Origin: Duganella sp. BJB480
Lineage (GTDB): Bacteria; Pseudomonadota; Gammaproteobacteria; Burkholderiales; Burkholderiaceae_D
Reading direction: 5' to 3'
Assembly (NCBI GenBank): GCA_003416985.1
Contig: QVIN01000007.1
Coordinates: forward strand, 186,001 to 250,000
Length of the DNA: 64,000 nt
In this document: positions 45,434 through 53,582 of the stretch, piece by piece
Layout: the number at the start of each line of letters is the position of its first letter
Position numbering within the stretch: position 1 is the stretch's first letter
The notes under the pieces: model-generated
What the model was told of the DNA's origin: nothing
Databases searched by the model: none
The model's input: only the letters and a program-made list of their open reading frames with translations
Program-made: the position numbers and the translations under genes

Positions 45434-47965
45434 TCAAGCTGCCTTGACTGCGATCGGAATCACGCGCTTGCGCTCTTCCACGGTGGCCGGACGAATCTGT
45501 CCGCGTTCTTCCATGAACAACACGTTCTCGTCGCCCTTTTCGCTGTTGACGAAGTGGCGGAAGCGCTTGCGGGTTTCAGGATTCTCGACGGCTTCCTTCC
45601 ACTCGCACGCATAGGTGTCGACCACGTGCTGCATGTCGGCTTCCAGTTCGGCGCCGATGCCCAGCTTGTCGTTGACGACGACCTGCTTCAGGTAATCCAG
45701 GCCGCCTTCCAGGTTCTCGCGCCACACGCTGGTGCGCTGCAGGCGGTCGCCGGTGCGGGTGTAGAACATCAGGAAGCGGTCGATGTACTTGACCAGCGTG
45801 GCCTTGTCCAGGTCCGTGGCCAGCAGCTCGGCGTGGCGCGGCTTCATGCCGCCGTTGCCGCACACGTACAGGTTCCAGCCTTTTTCGGTGGCGATCACGC
45901 CGACGTCCTTGCCCTGCGCCTCGGCGCACTCGCGGGTGCAGCCCGATACGCCGAACTTGATCTTGTGCGGCGTGCGCAGGCCCTTGTAGCGGTTTTCCAG
46001 CTCGATCGCCAGGCCGATGGAATCATCGACGCCGTAACGGCACCAGGTGGAGCCGACGCACGACTTCACCGTGCGCAGCGACTTGCCGTAGGCGTGGCCG
46101 GATTCGAAGCCGGCGGCGATCAGCTCTTCCCAGATCAGCGGCAGCTGCTCGACGCGCGCGCCGAACAGGTCGACGCGGGCGCCGCCGGTGATCTTGGTGT
46201 ACAGCTGGTACTTCTTGGCGACCATGCCGACCGCGATCAAGCCGTCGGCGGTGACTTCGCCGCCCGGCATGCGCGGCACCACCGAGTAGGTGCCGTCCTT
46301 CTGGATATTGCCGAGGAAGTAGTCGTTGGTGTCCTGCAGGCTGGCGTGCTCCTTCTTCAGCACGAAGTCGTTCCACACCGAGGCCAGGATGCTGGCGGCC
46401 AGCGGTTTGCAGACGTCGCAGCCCAGGCCCTTGCCGTGCTTGGCCAGCAGGTCGCCGAAGGTCTTGATCTGGCCTACCTTGATCAGGTGGAACAGCTCCT
46501 GGCGCGAGTAGGCGAAGTGTTCGCACACGTGGTTGTTGACGGCCATGCCGAGCTTCTTCATCTCGGCCTTCATCACCTGCGTCACCAGCGGCACGCAGCC
46601 GCCGCAGGAGGTGCCGGCGTTGGTGCAGCTTTTCAGTTCGCCGATGGTGGTGGCGCCGCCGGCCACCGCGCCGCACAACACGCCTTTCGACACGTCGTTG
46701 CAGGAGCAGATCTGCGCGCTTTCAGGCAGCGCATCCACGCCCAGGCCCGGCTTGGCCGCGCCGTCCGACTGCGGCAGGATCAGGAACTCCGGCGATTCCG
46801 GCAGCTCGATTTTGTTCAGCATCATCTGCAGCAGCGTGCCGTATTCGCTGGCGTCGCCCACCATCACGCCGCCCAGCAGGTACTTGCCGCAGTCGGAGAC
46901 CACGATCTTCTTGTAGATCTGCTTGCGCTCGTCGGTGAACTGGTAGGAGCGGCTGCCTTCGACCTTGCCGTGCGGGTCGCCGATACTGGCCACGTCCACG
47001 CCCATCAGTTTCAGCTTGGTGCTCATGTCGGCGCCGGAGAATTCCGCCACCTCGCCCAGTATGTGCTTGGCCGCGACGCGCGCCATCTCGTAGCCCGGCG
47101 CCACCAGGCCGAAGATCAAGCCGCCCCACAGCGCGCATTCGCCGATGGCGTAGACGTCCGGGTCGGAGGTGACGCAGTTGTTGTTGATTTCGATGCCGCC
47201 GCGCGGGCCGATGGCCAGGCCGCTCTCGCGCGCCAGCATGTCGCGCGGGCGGATACCGGCCGAGAACACGATCATGTCGGCGTCCAGATGGCCGCCGTCG
47301 GCGAACTCCATGCGGTGGGTGCCGTCGACGCCGTCGACGATGGCGGTGGTGTTTTTACCCGTGTGGACGGTCACGCCCAACTCTTCGATTTTCCGGCGCA
47401 ACACGCGCGCGCCGCCGTCGTCCACCTGCACCGCCATCAGGCGCGGCGAGAATTCGACCACGTGGGTGTCCAGGTTCATGTCGCGCAGCGCCTTGGCGCA
47501 TTCGAGGCCCAGCAGGCCGCCGCCGATGACGACGCCGGTCTTGGAGCGCTTGCCGCATTCGAGCATCGCTTCCAGGTCTTCGATGGTGCGGTAGACGAAG
47601 CAGTCCTTGCGCTCCTTGCCCGGCAGCGGCGGCACGAACGGGAAGGAACCGGTGGCGATCACCAGCTTGTCGTAGTCCAGCACATTGCCGTCGGCCGTGG
47701 TGACGGTCTTGGCGGCGGTGTCGATCTGCGTGGCGCGGGTGTTCAGGCGCAGCACCATGTCGTCGCGCTCGAAGAAGCCGGGCTTCACCAGCGACAGGTC
47801 TTCCGCCGATTTACCGGAGAAGAATTCGGACAGGTGCACGCGGTCGTAGGCGGGACGCGGCTCTTCGCACAGCACCGTCACCTGCAGATTGGGGGCGCCG
47901 CTGTTGGCCAGGCTTTCCAGGAATTTGTGGCCAACCATGCCGTGGCCGATAACGATGATCTTCAT
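45434..47965 (-). CDS. nirB: nitrite reductase (NADH) large subunit
   Basis: An 843-residue cytoplasmic enzyme reducing nitrite to ammonium. The order is a FAD/NADH part (IIVIGHGMVGHKFLESL and TGVVIGGGLLGLECAKAL), a BFD-like [2Fe-2S] domain (ICSCNDVSKGVLCGAV and GTSCGGCVPLV), and the sulfite/nitrite reductase domains. The siroheme-[4Fe-4S] cysteines lie in CVGSTWCRYG and FGVSGCTRECAEAQ. A Shine-Dalgarno (AGAGGA) precedes the ATG. The siroheme-synthesis gene cobA lies in the neighbouring nrt operon. Confidence 0.96.
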   Translation of the reverse strand: MKIIVIGHGMVGHKFLESLANSGAPNLQVTVLCEEPRPAYDRVHLSEFFSGKSAEDLSLVKPGFFERDDMVLRLNTRATQIDTAAKTVTTADGNVLDYDKLVIATGSFPFVPPLPGKERKDCFVYRTIEDLEAMLECGKRSKTGVVIGGGLLGLECAKALRDMNLDTHVVEFSPRLMAVQVDDGGARVLRRKIEELGVTVHTGKNTTAIVDGVDGTHRMEFADGGHLDADMIVFSAGIRPRDMLARESGLAIGPRGGIEINNNCVTSDPDVYAIGECALWGGLIFGLVAPGYEMARVAAKHILGEVAEFSGADMSTKLKLMGVDVASIGDPHGKVEGSRSYQFTDERKQIYKKIVVSDCGKYLLGGVMVGDASEYGTLLQMMLNKIELPESPEFLILPQSDGAAKPGLGVDALPESAQICSCNDVSKGVLCGAVAGGATTIGELKSCTNAGTSCGGCVPLVTQVMKAEMKKLGMAVNNHVCEHFAYSRQELFHLIKVGQIKTFGDLLAKHGKGLGCDVCKPLAASILASVWNDFVLKKEHASLQDTNDYFLGNIQKDGTYSVVPRMPGGEVTADGLIAVGMVAKKYQLYTKITGGARVDLFGARVEQLPLIWEELIAAGFESGHAYGKSLRTVKSCVGSTWCRYGVDDSIGLAIELENRYKGLRTPHKIKFGVSGCTRECAEAQGKDVGVIATEKGWNLYVCGNGGMKPRHAELLATDLDKATLVKYIDRFLMFYTRTGDRLQRTSVWRENLEGGLDYLKQVVVNDKLGIGAELEADMQHVVDTYACEWKEAVENPETRKRFRHFVNSEKGDENVLFMEERGQIRPATVEERKRVIPIAVKAA

Positions 47966-47974
47966 GATGTCCTC

Positions 47975-49282
47975 TTAGGCGGCCAGCTTGGCGGCGGTTG
48001 CGGTTTCTTCGACGGCGCTGCTGCTGAAGCGGGCGGCCAGTGCACACAGCGCGGATGCGGCGACAACGATGCCCAGGATGCTCAGGGTTTGCTGCACATT
48101 GCCCAGGCCCTTCATCAGGAAGCCCGCGGCCACGGCGCCGACGTTGCCGCCCGCGCCGATGATGCCTGCCACGCCGCCCAGGGCGCGCTTGTCGACGAAA
48201 GGCACGATGGCGTAGGTGGCGCCGCAGGCCATGTGGGTGAACAGGCCGAATACCAGCATGGCGCCGATCGCCAGCGCGGCGGTGCCGGCGTTGGCGAACA
48301 TCAGCAGGCCGGCGCCTTCGCCCAGCATCAGCACGAACAGCAGCGTGACGCGGTTATTCAGGTTGCCGGCGGCGGCGAATTTGTCCGACACCCAGCCGCC
48401 CAGCGCACGGGCGAACAACGCCAGCAGGCCGAAGCTGCCCGCCGCCATGCCGGCCTGCGGCAGCGTCAATTTGAAGTGGTCGACGTAGTAGATCGCGGCG
48501 ATGTTGTGGATGAAGATCTCGATGCCGAAGCAGGCGCCGTAGGTGATGAACAGCATCCACACGCGGTAGTTGATCGATGCCAGCTTGAAGCTCTCCCAGC
48601 CGCCTTTCTTTGCGCCGCCATCGATGGCGATGCCGGCTGCGCGCAGTTCGGTGAAGTTCCCTTGCGGGCAGTCCTGCGTAAAGCGGTAGTAGACGCCGGC
48701 CATGATGATCATCAGTACGCCCGGTACGATCAGCGCGGCGCGCCAGCCGTAGGTTTCGCTCACGCCCAGCATGATCATGGCGGTCATCAGCAGCGGCATG
48801 GTGGCTTGCGCCACGCCGCCGCCGGCATTGCCCCAACCTGCTGCTGCGGCGTTGGCGGTGCCCACCACTTTAGGCGCGAACATCACCGACGTGTGGTACT
48901 GCGTGATGACGAAGCTGGCGCCGGCCGCGCCGATCCCGAGGCGGAAGAACAGGAAGCTCTCGTAGCTCTGCGCGAAGGCCACGCCGATCACCGGGATGGA
49001 ACCGAGCAGCAGCAAGCCGGTATAGGTTTTGCGCGGACCGAAGTGATCGCACAGCGGGCCGACCACCAGCCGCACGAGGATGGTGATGGCGACTGCGGCG
49101 ATATTGATGTTCGCGATCTGAGCGACGCTCAGGCCGAATTCACCTTTAATCACCGGCATCAGCGGCGCGCAGGCGAACCACGCGAAGAAGCAGACGAAGA
49201 ACGCCATCCAGGTCAGGTGGAAGGCCCGCATCTGCGGCGTTGAGATCGAAAAGAGCTTGATGCTGGTAGCTTTGGTGGCCAT
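47975..49282 (-). CDS. narK: nitrate/nitrite MFS transporter (NNP family)
   Basis: A 435-residue, 12-span transporter. The start at 49282 (MATKATSIKLFSIS) is chosen because upstream codons lie in the terminator hairpin. Signatures are RAFHLTWMAFFVCFFAWFA, GPLCDHFGPRKTY, the nitrate signature AAAGWGNAGGGVAQA in the first half and GVAGIIGAGGNVGAVAAGF in the second. It imports nitrate as first gene of the narK-nirB-nirD-nasB-nasA operon, under a sigma-54 promoter and an ANTAR-type leader. Confidence 0.93.
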   Translation of the reverse strand: MATKATSIKLFSISTPQMRAFHLTWMAFFVCFFAWFACAPLMPVIKGEFGLSVAQIANINIAAVAITILVRLVVGPLCDHFGPRKTYTGLLLLGSIPVIGVAFAQSYESFLFFRLGIGAAGASFVITQYHTSVMFAPKVVGTANAAAAGWGNAGGGVAQATMPLLMTAMIMLGVSETYGWRAALIVPGVLMIIMAGVYYRFTQDCPQGNFTELRAAGIAIDGGAKKGGWESFKLASINYRVWMLFITYGACFGIEIFIHNIAAIYYVDHFKLTLPQAGMAAGSFGLLALFARALGGWVSDKFAAAGNLNNRVTLLFVLMLGEGAGLLMFANAGTAALAIGAMLVFGLFTHMACGATYAIVPFVDKRALGGVAGIIGAGGNVGAVAAGFLMKGLGNVQQTLSILGIVVAASALCALAARFSSSAVEETATAAKLAA

Positions 49283-49304
49283 TTTTTTATCCCGTTCAGA
49301 AAAC

Positions 49305-49417
49305 AAAAAGGCGCCCGCGCAACCAAGGTCACCTAAGACCGGGTTGGGCGGACGCCGTTGTCCTGCCAACCCGTCATTGGGTTGACTGATGTATTCGGGG
49401 GGATCGCCGTTGATCCC
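49305..49417 (-). ncRNA. ANTAR-type attenuator leader of the narK operon
   Basis: Reading the minus strand: hairpin P1 at 49417-49400 is GGGATC-AACGGC-GATCCC, and P2 at 49384-49367 is CAACCC-AATGAC-GGGTTG. Both have perfect 6-bp stems and six-base loops with A at loop position 1 and G at position 4, the known ANTAR recognition pattern. A long interrupted terminator stem (49356-49310, arms GGCG..CCGC and GCGG..CGCC) then ends in TTTTT. The 3' arm of P2 can compete with the terminator region. A third small AACGGC hexaloop (49363-49350) overlaps the terminator's 5' arm. Confidence 0.85.
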
Positions 49418-49430
49418 TTAGCCTCTGTAT

Positions 49431-49446
49431 TGCAAGAGCTGTGCCA
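49431..49446 (-). promoter_or_regulatory. sigma-54 promoter of the narK operon
   Basis: TGGCACAGCTCTTGCA on the minus strand matches the -24/-12 consensus TGGCAC-N5-TTGCA exactly, with GG and GC ten bases apart. The expected start of transcription, about 12 nt on, falls near 49420, right before hairpin P1. This implies RpoN with an enhancer-binding protein such as NtrC. Confidence 0.85.
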
Positions 49447-49531
49447 GGCCCTTCGCCACGTGTCTACAGGGGGGAGAAGGCCGCAGCGGACCGGGACTGC
49501 GCCGCCACCACGCCATGTTGCGGTGCACGAT

Positions 49532-49548
49532 TGCACGCTATCGGTGCG
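49532..49548 (-). promoter_or_regulatory. candidate NtrC enhancer site
   Basis: TGCAC-N7-GTGCG differs in one base from the NtrC consensus TGCAC-N7-GTGCA. It lies about 90-100 bp upstream of the sigma-54 promoter, a usual enhancer distance. A weaker overlapping match (TGCGC-N7-GTGCG) is at 49545-49561. The neighbouring CHASE2 gene starts only about 35-50 bp away in the other direction. Confidence 0.5.
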
Positions 49549-49595
49549 CGCCAACGGTGCGTTGACGATTTTTCAACACTGACATATGCTGGGCC

Positions 49596-50429
49596 ATGAC
49601 TCCTACCCGTCCATTTGCCATCCGAATGCTGAGCTGCCTGGTTTTCATGGCGGCTTTGGCGCCAGCGATGGCGAAGCCTCATTCATTTGACGAGGACTTT
49701 ATCGTCGTATTCATCGATGCACAGAGCGAAGCAAAGTTCGGGGCCATACCGCTGGATCGAAACGTACTGGCGAATGGAATTAACGCCATCGCCGACGCCG
49801 GCGCCCGTGGCCTGGTGCTGAAGTTCTTTCTCGATAAGCCGAAGGATGGCCCGGGCGACGAGCGCCTGGCCAAGGCGCTGGCGCGCATCCCTGGCGCTCT
49901 ACAAGCGCGGTTGGATAACCAACAGGGTACTTCGAATCCGCTTGACGAGAGATTCTCGCTCAACGGCTCGTTCAACGTGGCGGCCGCCGGCTCGCGCGGC
50001 TGGATTCCTCTGCCGCTGTTCGCAAAGCACGCCACGGATATTGGATTTGTAGACTTCAACTCCACCCTTGTGCCGATGGTGGAACAGTACCAATCGCGCA
50101 CCGTCAAATCACTGATCCTCTGCGCGATTGAGATGGCAGCGAAAAAGAGAGCCATTCTCCACGCAGGGCATTGGATACGAGTTGGCGAACATCTCATCAA
50201 GGTCGATAGCCTGAACCAAACTACCGTGAGGCTCATTCAGCCGCCATTGGCGCGCAGCGTCTCCTTCAATTCCGTCTTGGACGGCAGCACCAGGGTGGAG
50301 TTAAAGAACAAAGTAGTCATCCTGGCCTACGATGGTCCACACATGGAAACGCTGATGACTAGTGTTGGGCCGATGGGCTCACACCGATATTTCGTCAATA
50401 TTTTAAGAACCATATACGACGGCAAATGA
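49596..50429 (+). CDS. secreted CHASE2-domain-like protein, function unknown
   Basis: A 277-residue protein with a signal peptide (ends at PAMA, about residue 26). The rest resembles a stand-alone CHASE2 sensor domain: FIVVFIDAQSEAKFGAIPLDR, then a helix (LANGINAIADAGARGLVLKFFLDKP), GFVDF, and the late strand ELKNKVVILAYDG. No transmembrane helix or signalling domain follows. Base composition is less GC-rich than neighbouring genes. It is divergent from narK across the nitrate control region, and its last 27 nt overlap the end of cobA. CHASE2 assignment is by eye and moderate. Confidence 0.6.
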   Translation: MTPTRPFAIRMLSCLVFMAALAPAMAKPHSFDEDFIVVFIDAQSEAKFGAIPLDRNVLANGINAIADAGARGLVLKFFLDKPKDGPGDERLAKALARIPGALQARLDNQQGTSNPLDERFSLNGSFNVAAAGSRGWIPLPLFAKHATDIGFVDFNSTLVPMVEQYQSRTVKSLILCAIEMAAKKRAILHAGHWIRVGEHLIKVDSLNQTTVRLIQPPLARSVSFNSVLDGSTRVELKNKVVILAYDGPHMETLMTSVGPMGSHRYFVNILRTIYDGK

Positions 50430-51176
50430 CTGGCCTCCATCGAGGTCTGCCCCAGCGTAGTCGTCCGCGCAGCGCACCACGTCGCCGACGACGATGATGC
50501 TTGGGCTGCCCAAGCCGCTGTCGCGCAGCGCTTGCGGCAGCTGGCCCAGGGTGGTGATTATCTGGCGCTGGTTGTCGCGCGTGGCCGATTGCACCACCGC
50601 CACCGGCGTATCGGGCGCCGCGCCACCCGCCAGCAGGCCGGCCTGGATCGCGTCCACGCGCGCCACACCCATGTAGATCACCAGCGTCAGGCCGCTCTGC
50701 GCGAGCGCTTTCCATTCGGGCTCGGATTCCGCATCCTTGCCATGGCCGGTGACGAAGGTCACGCCCTGGCTCCACGAGCGGTGCGTCAGCGGGATGCCGA
50801 TGCTGGCCGGCGCGGCCAGGCCGCTGCTGATGCCCGGCACCACGTCGACCTCGATGCCGTGCGCGCGCAGCGATGCCCGCTCCTCGCCTCCCCTGCCGAA
50901 CATGTACGGATCGCCGCCCTTGAGCCGCACCACGCGATTCCCCGCGCGCGCTTCGGCGATCATCAGCCGCTCGATGAATTCCTGCGGCGTGGACACGCAG
51001 CCGCCTCGCTTGCCGACCTGGATCACCCGCGCCGTCGATGGCGCGAAGCCGAGTATCTCCGGGTTGACCAGGTCGTCGATCAGCACCACGTCGGCCCGCT
51101 CGATGGCGCGGACGGCCTTCAACGTCAACAGTTCCGGGTCGCCGGGACCGGCGCCTACCAGGGTTACGCTGCCCAT
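50403..51176 (-). CDS. cobA: uroporphyrinogen-III C-methyltransferase
   Basis: A 257-residue SAM-dependent methyltransferase making precorrin-2, the precursor of siroheme. Motifs: VTLVGAGPGDPELLTLKA (P-loop-like), VVRLKGGDPYMFGRGGEE, VVPGISSGLAAPASIGIPLTHR and VIYMGVARV. The ATG at 51176 has AAGGAG. It closes the nrt operon and serves NirB, whose active site needs siroheme. It lacks the dehydrogenase/chelatase half of CysG, so another enzyme must complete siroheme. Confidence 0.93.
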   Translation of the reverse strand: MGSVTLVGAGPGDPELLTLKAVRAIERADVVLIDDLVNPEILGFAPSTARVIQVGKRGGCVSTPQEFIERLMIAEARAGNRVVRLKGGDPYMFGRGGEERASLRAHGIEVDVVPGISSGLAAPASIGIPLTHRSWSQGVTFVTGHGKDAESEPEWKALAQSGLTLVIYMGVARVDAIQAGLLAGGAAPDTPVAVVQSATRDNQRQIITTLGQLPQALRDSGLGSPSIIVVGDVVRCADDYAGADLDGGQSFAVVYGS

Positions 51177-51186
51177 GATGTTCTCC

Positions 51187-51858
51187 TTATCCTGCCGCGG
51201 CCAGCGCCGCGCTGACCATTTCATCAATCTCGCCGGTGATGTTGGACAGCACGCCCGCCACCACCGAGAATTCCTTGCCCGCGTGCCCCGCCCTCGCCGC
51301 GACGATGCGCGCGTTGAAGGCCACCATCCGCGCCTGGCGATTGATGGTATCGATATCGGTGATCACGCCGCGCAGCTGCTTGCGTACCATGCGGGCGTGC
51401 TTCTTCGCCTGCTCTTCGTAGATGCTGGTGATCGTGTTGAGGATCGCCAGCGTGGGCGTGGTGACGCGCACCAGCTCCGCCAGCAGCTCCGGCGTCTGCG
51501 GCGATCCCAGTGCGATCGACTTCAGGGTGCGCTCGCCCAGGTCGGCGAAGGCGGTGATCTGCCGGTCGCCATCCAGCTTACCGAAGTAAGCCTCCCTCAG
51601 CTCGGAACAGAACACACCCGGCAGCCCATCCTTCTCGGCCAGCAGGGACTTGTTCGCGCCACGGAACACCGCCAGCGCCTCCTGCGCGATGGCGGCGGCG
51701 TCCTCCTGCCCCTGCGACGCCAACAGCGCATACAGCACGATGCGCTGCGAGAGAAAACGCCGGCGGCCCGACAGATTGATCAACGCGCCGAACACTTCAC
51801 CGGACAGCGCTTTGTTGGCGGCGCTCTCCGGCGCCAGTGGGGGCGTGGTCATATCCAT
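51187..51858 (-). CDS. soluble P-box (PilJ/NarX-like) protein with chemoreceptor-like tip; candidate nitrate sensor
   Basis: A 223-residue, mostly helical protein with no signal peptide or membrane segment. Near the N-terminus INLSGRRRFLSQRI (residues 27-40) matches the PilJ/NarX-type P-box, in which Arg binds nitrate or nitrite. The C-terminal NRQARMVAFNARIVAARAG, continuing AGKEFSVVAG, resembles the hairpin tip of chemoreceptors. No kinase or DNA-binding domain exists. The ATG overlaps the nrtC stop by one base (TGATG), so it belongs to the nrt operon. NasS, the usual partner of NasT, is missing here. I infer that this protein may sense cytoplasmic nitrate and control NasT. A soluble chemotaxis-type role is the alternative. 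Confidence 0.7.
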   Translation of the reverse strand: MDMTTPPLAPESAANKALSGEVFGALINLSGRRRFLSQRIVLYALLASQGQEDAAAIAQEALAVFRGANKSLLAEKDGLPGVFCSELREAYFGKLDGDRQITAFADLGERTLKSIALGSPQTPELLAELVRVTTPTLAILNTITSIYEEQAKKHARMVRKQLRGVITDIDTINRQARMVAFNARIVAARAGHAGKEFSVVAGVLSNITGEIDEMVSAALAAAG

Positions 51859-52664
51859 CAAGCGGCTTCCTTCGCGGGATGCGCCTGTTTGCGGTACAAG
51901 AACTCCAGCACCGCCGTGCGGTACTCGCCGTAGCGCGCATCCTGCGCCAGCGCCACGCGGTCGCGCGGACGGTCCAGCCGCACGTCGACGATTTCGCCGA
52001 TGGTGGCGGCCGGGCCGTTGGTCATCATCACGATGCGGTCGGACAGCAGCACCGCCTCGTCCACGTCGTGCGTGACCATCACCACGGTCGACTTGGTGGC
52101 GGCGACGATCTTCAGCAGCTCGTCCTGCAGGTGCGCGCGCGTCAGCGCGTCGAGCGCGCCGAACGGCTCGTCCATCAGCAGCACCTTCGGCTCCATCGCC
52201 AGCGCGCGGGCGATGCCGACGCGCTGCTTCATGCCGCCCGAAATTTCATGCGGACGCTTGCCCTCCGCCGCCGTCAACCCGACCAGCGCCAGCGCCTGCA
52301 AGGTGCGCTCGCGTAGCTGGTTGCGCGTTTCGGTCTTGCCGAACACGCGCTCCACGCCGAGGTGGATGTTCTCGTAGCAGGTCAGCCAGGGCAGCAGCGA
52401 GTGGTTCTGGAACACCACCGAGCGCTCCGGCGACGGCCCGGCGATCTCACGGTTGGCGCACAACAGTATGCCGTCCGTGGGTTTGAGCAGGCCGGCGATC
52501 AGGTTGAGCAAGGTCGACTTGCCGCAGCCCGAGTGACCGATCAGCGTGATGAACTCTCCCTTGCGCACCGTCAGGTCGATCTCGCGCAGCGCGTGGAATA
52601 CGCCCTTCCGGGTGTGGAACACCATCTCCACGCCTTCGATATCGATGAATTTTGGCTCGTCCAT
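51858..52664 (-). CDS. nrtC: nitrate ABC transporter ATP-binding protein
   Basis: A 268-residue ATPase of the nitrate/sulfonate/taurine group. Visible are Walker A GHSGCGKSTLL, Q-loop FQNHSLLPWL, signature EISGGMKQRVGIARAL, Walker B VLLMDEPFGALD and switch His in VTHDVDEA. There is no fused substrate-binding domain as in cyanobacterial NrtC, so it equals the NrtD-like form. Its stop overlaps the start of the P-box protein. Confidence 0.9.
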   Translation of the reverse strand: MDEPKFIDIEGVEMVFHTRKGVFHALREIDLTVRKGEFITLIGHSGCGKSTLLNLIAGLLKPTDGILLCANREIAGPSPERSVVFQNHSLLPWLTCYENIHLGVERVFGKTETRNQLRERTLQALALVGLTAAEGKRPHEISGGMKQRVGIARALAMEPKVLLMDEPFGALDALTRAHLQDELLKIVAATKSTVVMVTHDVDEAVLLSDRIVMMTNGPAATIGEIVDVRLDRPRDRVALAQDARYGEYRTAVLEFLYRKQAHPAKEAA

Positions 52665-52676
52665 GATCGCGCTCCT

Positions 52677-53570
52677 TTAGTTGGATACTTGTTCGTAGGT
52701 GAAGGCCCGGGCCAGCGCCATCAGCGCCTGCTCCAGCATCAGCCCGACCACGCCGATGGCGACGATGGCGATGATGATGTGCGGGACATTGAGGTTGTTC
52801 CACTCGTCCCACCCCCAGAAGCCGATGCCCACGCCGCCGGTCAGCATCTCGGCCGCGACGATCACCAGCCACGCGGTGCCGATCGACAGGCGCACGCCGG
52901 TCAGGATGTAGGGCAGCGCGGACGGCAGCAGGATCTTGGTCAGCACCTTCCACTCGGTCAGGTTGAGCACCCGCGCCACGTTCATGTAATCCTGCGGCAC
53001 GCGCTGCACGCCGACGGCGGTGTTGATGATCATCGGCCAGATCGAGCAGATGAAGATCGACCAGATGGCGGCCGGGTTGGCGGACTTGAACACCAGCAGC
53101 CCGATAGGCAGCCAAGCCAGCGGCGACACCGGCTTGAGCAAACTGATGATCGGCCCGAACATGCTGCCGATGAACTGCACGCGGCCGATCACAAAGCCCA
53201 GCGGGATGCCGACCAGCGCCGCCAGCCCGAAGCCCACCGCCACGCGCTGCAGCGAGGCGAGCACGTTCCAGCCTATGCCCTGGTCGTTCGGGCTTTTGCT
53301 GTAGAACGGATCGGAGAACAGCTTGACCGCTTCCTGCAGGGTCACCAGCGGCGTCGGAAAGCTGCTGTTGTTGATGGTGATGATCTGCCAGACCAGCACC
53401 AGCAGCGCGGCGCCCAGCAATGGCGCGACGATCTTCATCGCGGTGGCCGATACCTGCTGCCGCGCGCGCGTCGACGCGTTGGCGGCCAGCGGGCGGCGCG
53501 GACGGCGCACCGCGCCCGGTGCCGGTGCCGCGACCGGCGCGGCGCTTTCAGGTTGGAGCATGGCGTTCAT
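52677..53570 (-). CDS. nrtB: nitrate ABC transporter permease
   Basis: A 297-residue permease. A basic cytoplasmic N-terminus (about 45 residues, RRPRRPLAANASTRARQQ) is followed by six hydrophobic segments; the EAA-type loop is VARVLNLTEWKVLTKILLPSALPYI. LLKPVSPLAWLPIGLLVF and WSIFICSIWPMIINTAVGV are typical of NrtB. It lies 12 nt from both neighbours. Confidence 0.92.
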   Translation of the reverse strand: MNAMLQPESAAPVAAPAPGAVRRPRRPLAANASTRARQQVSATAMKIVAPLLGAALLVLVWQIITINNSSFPTPLVTLQEAVKLFSDPFYSKSPNDQGIGWNVLASLQRVAVGFGLAALVGIPLGFVIGRVQFIGSMFGPIISLLKPVSPLAWLPIGLLVFKSANPAAIWSIFICSIWPMIINTAVGVQRVPQDYMNVARVLNLTEWKVLTKILLPSALPYILTGVRLSIGTAWLVIVAAEMLTGGVGIGFWGWDEWNNLNVPHIIIAIVAIGVVGLMLEQALMALARAFTYEQVSN

Positions 53571-53582
53571 GGCATTCCCTCA

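Noticed and set aside
45425..49243. A 1272-codon open frame antisense to nirB and narK, and similar long antisense frames elsewhere
   Set aside because: Composition rich in His, Gln, Arg, Ala and Val with no domain. They mirror GC-rich third positions of the well-supported genes on the other strand.
51187..51858. A full chemoreceptor
   Set aside because: No transmembrane segment, no HAMP domain and only a short tip-like region; too small for a normal methyl-accepting protein.
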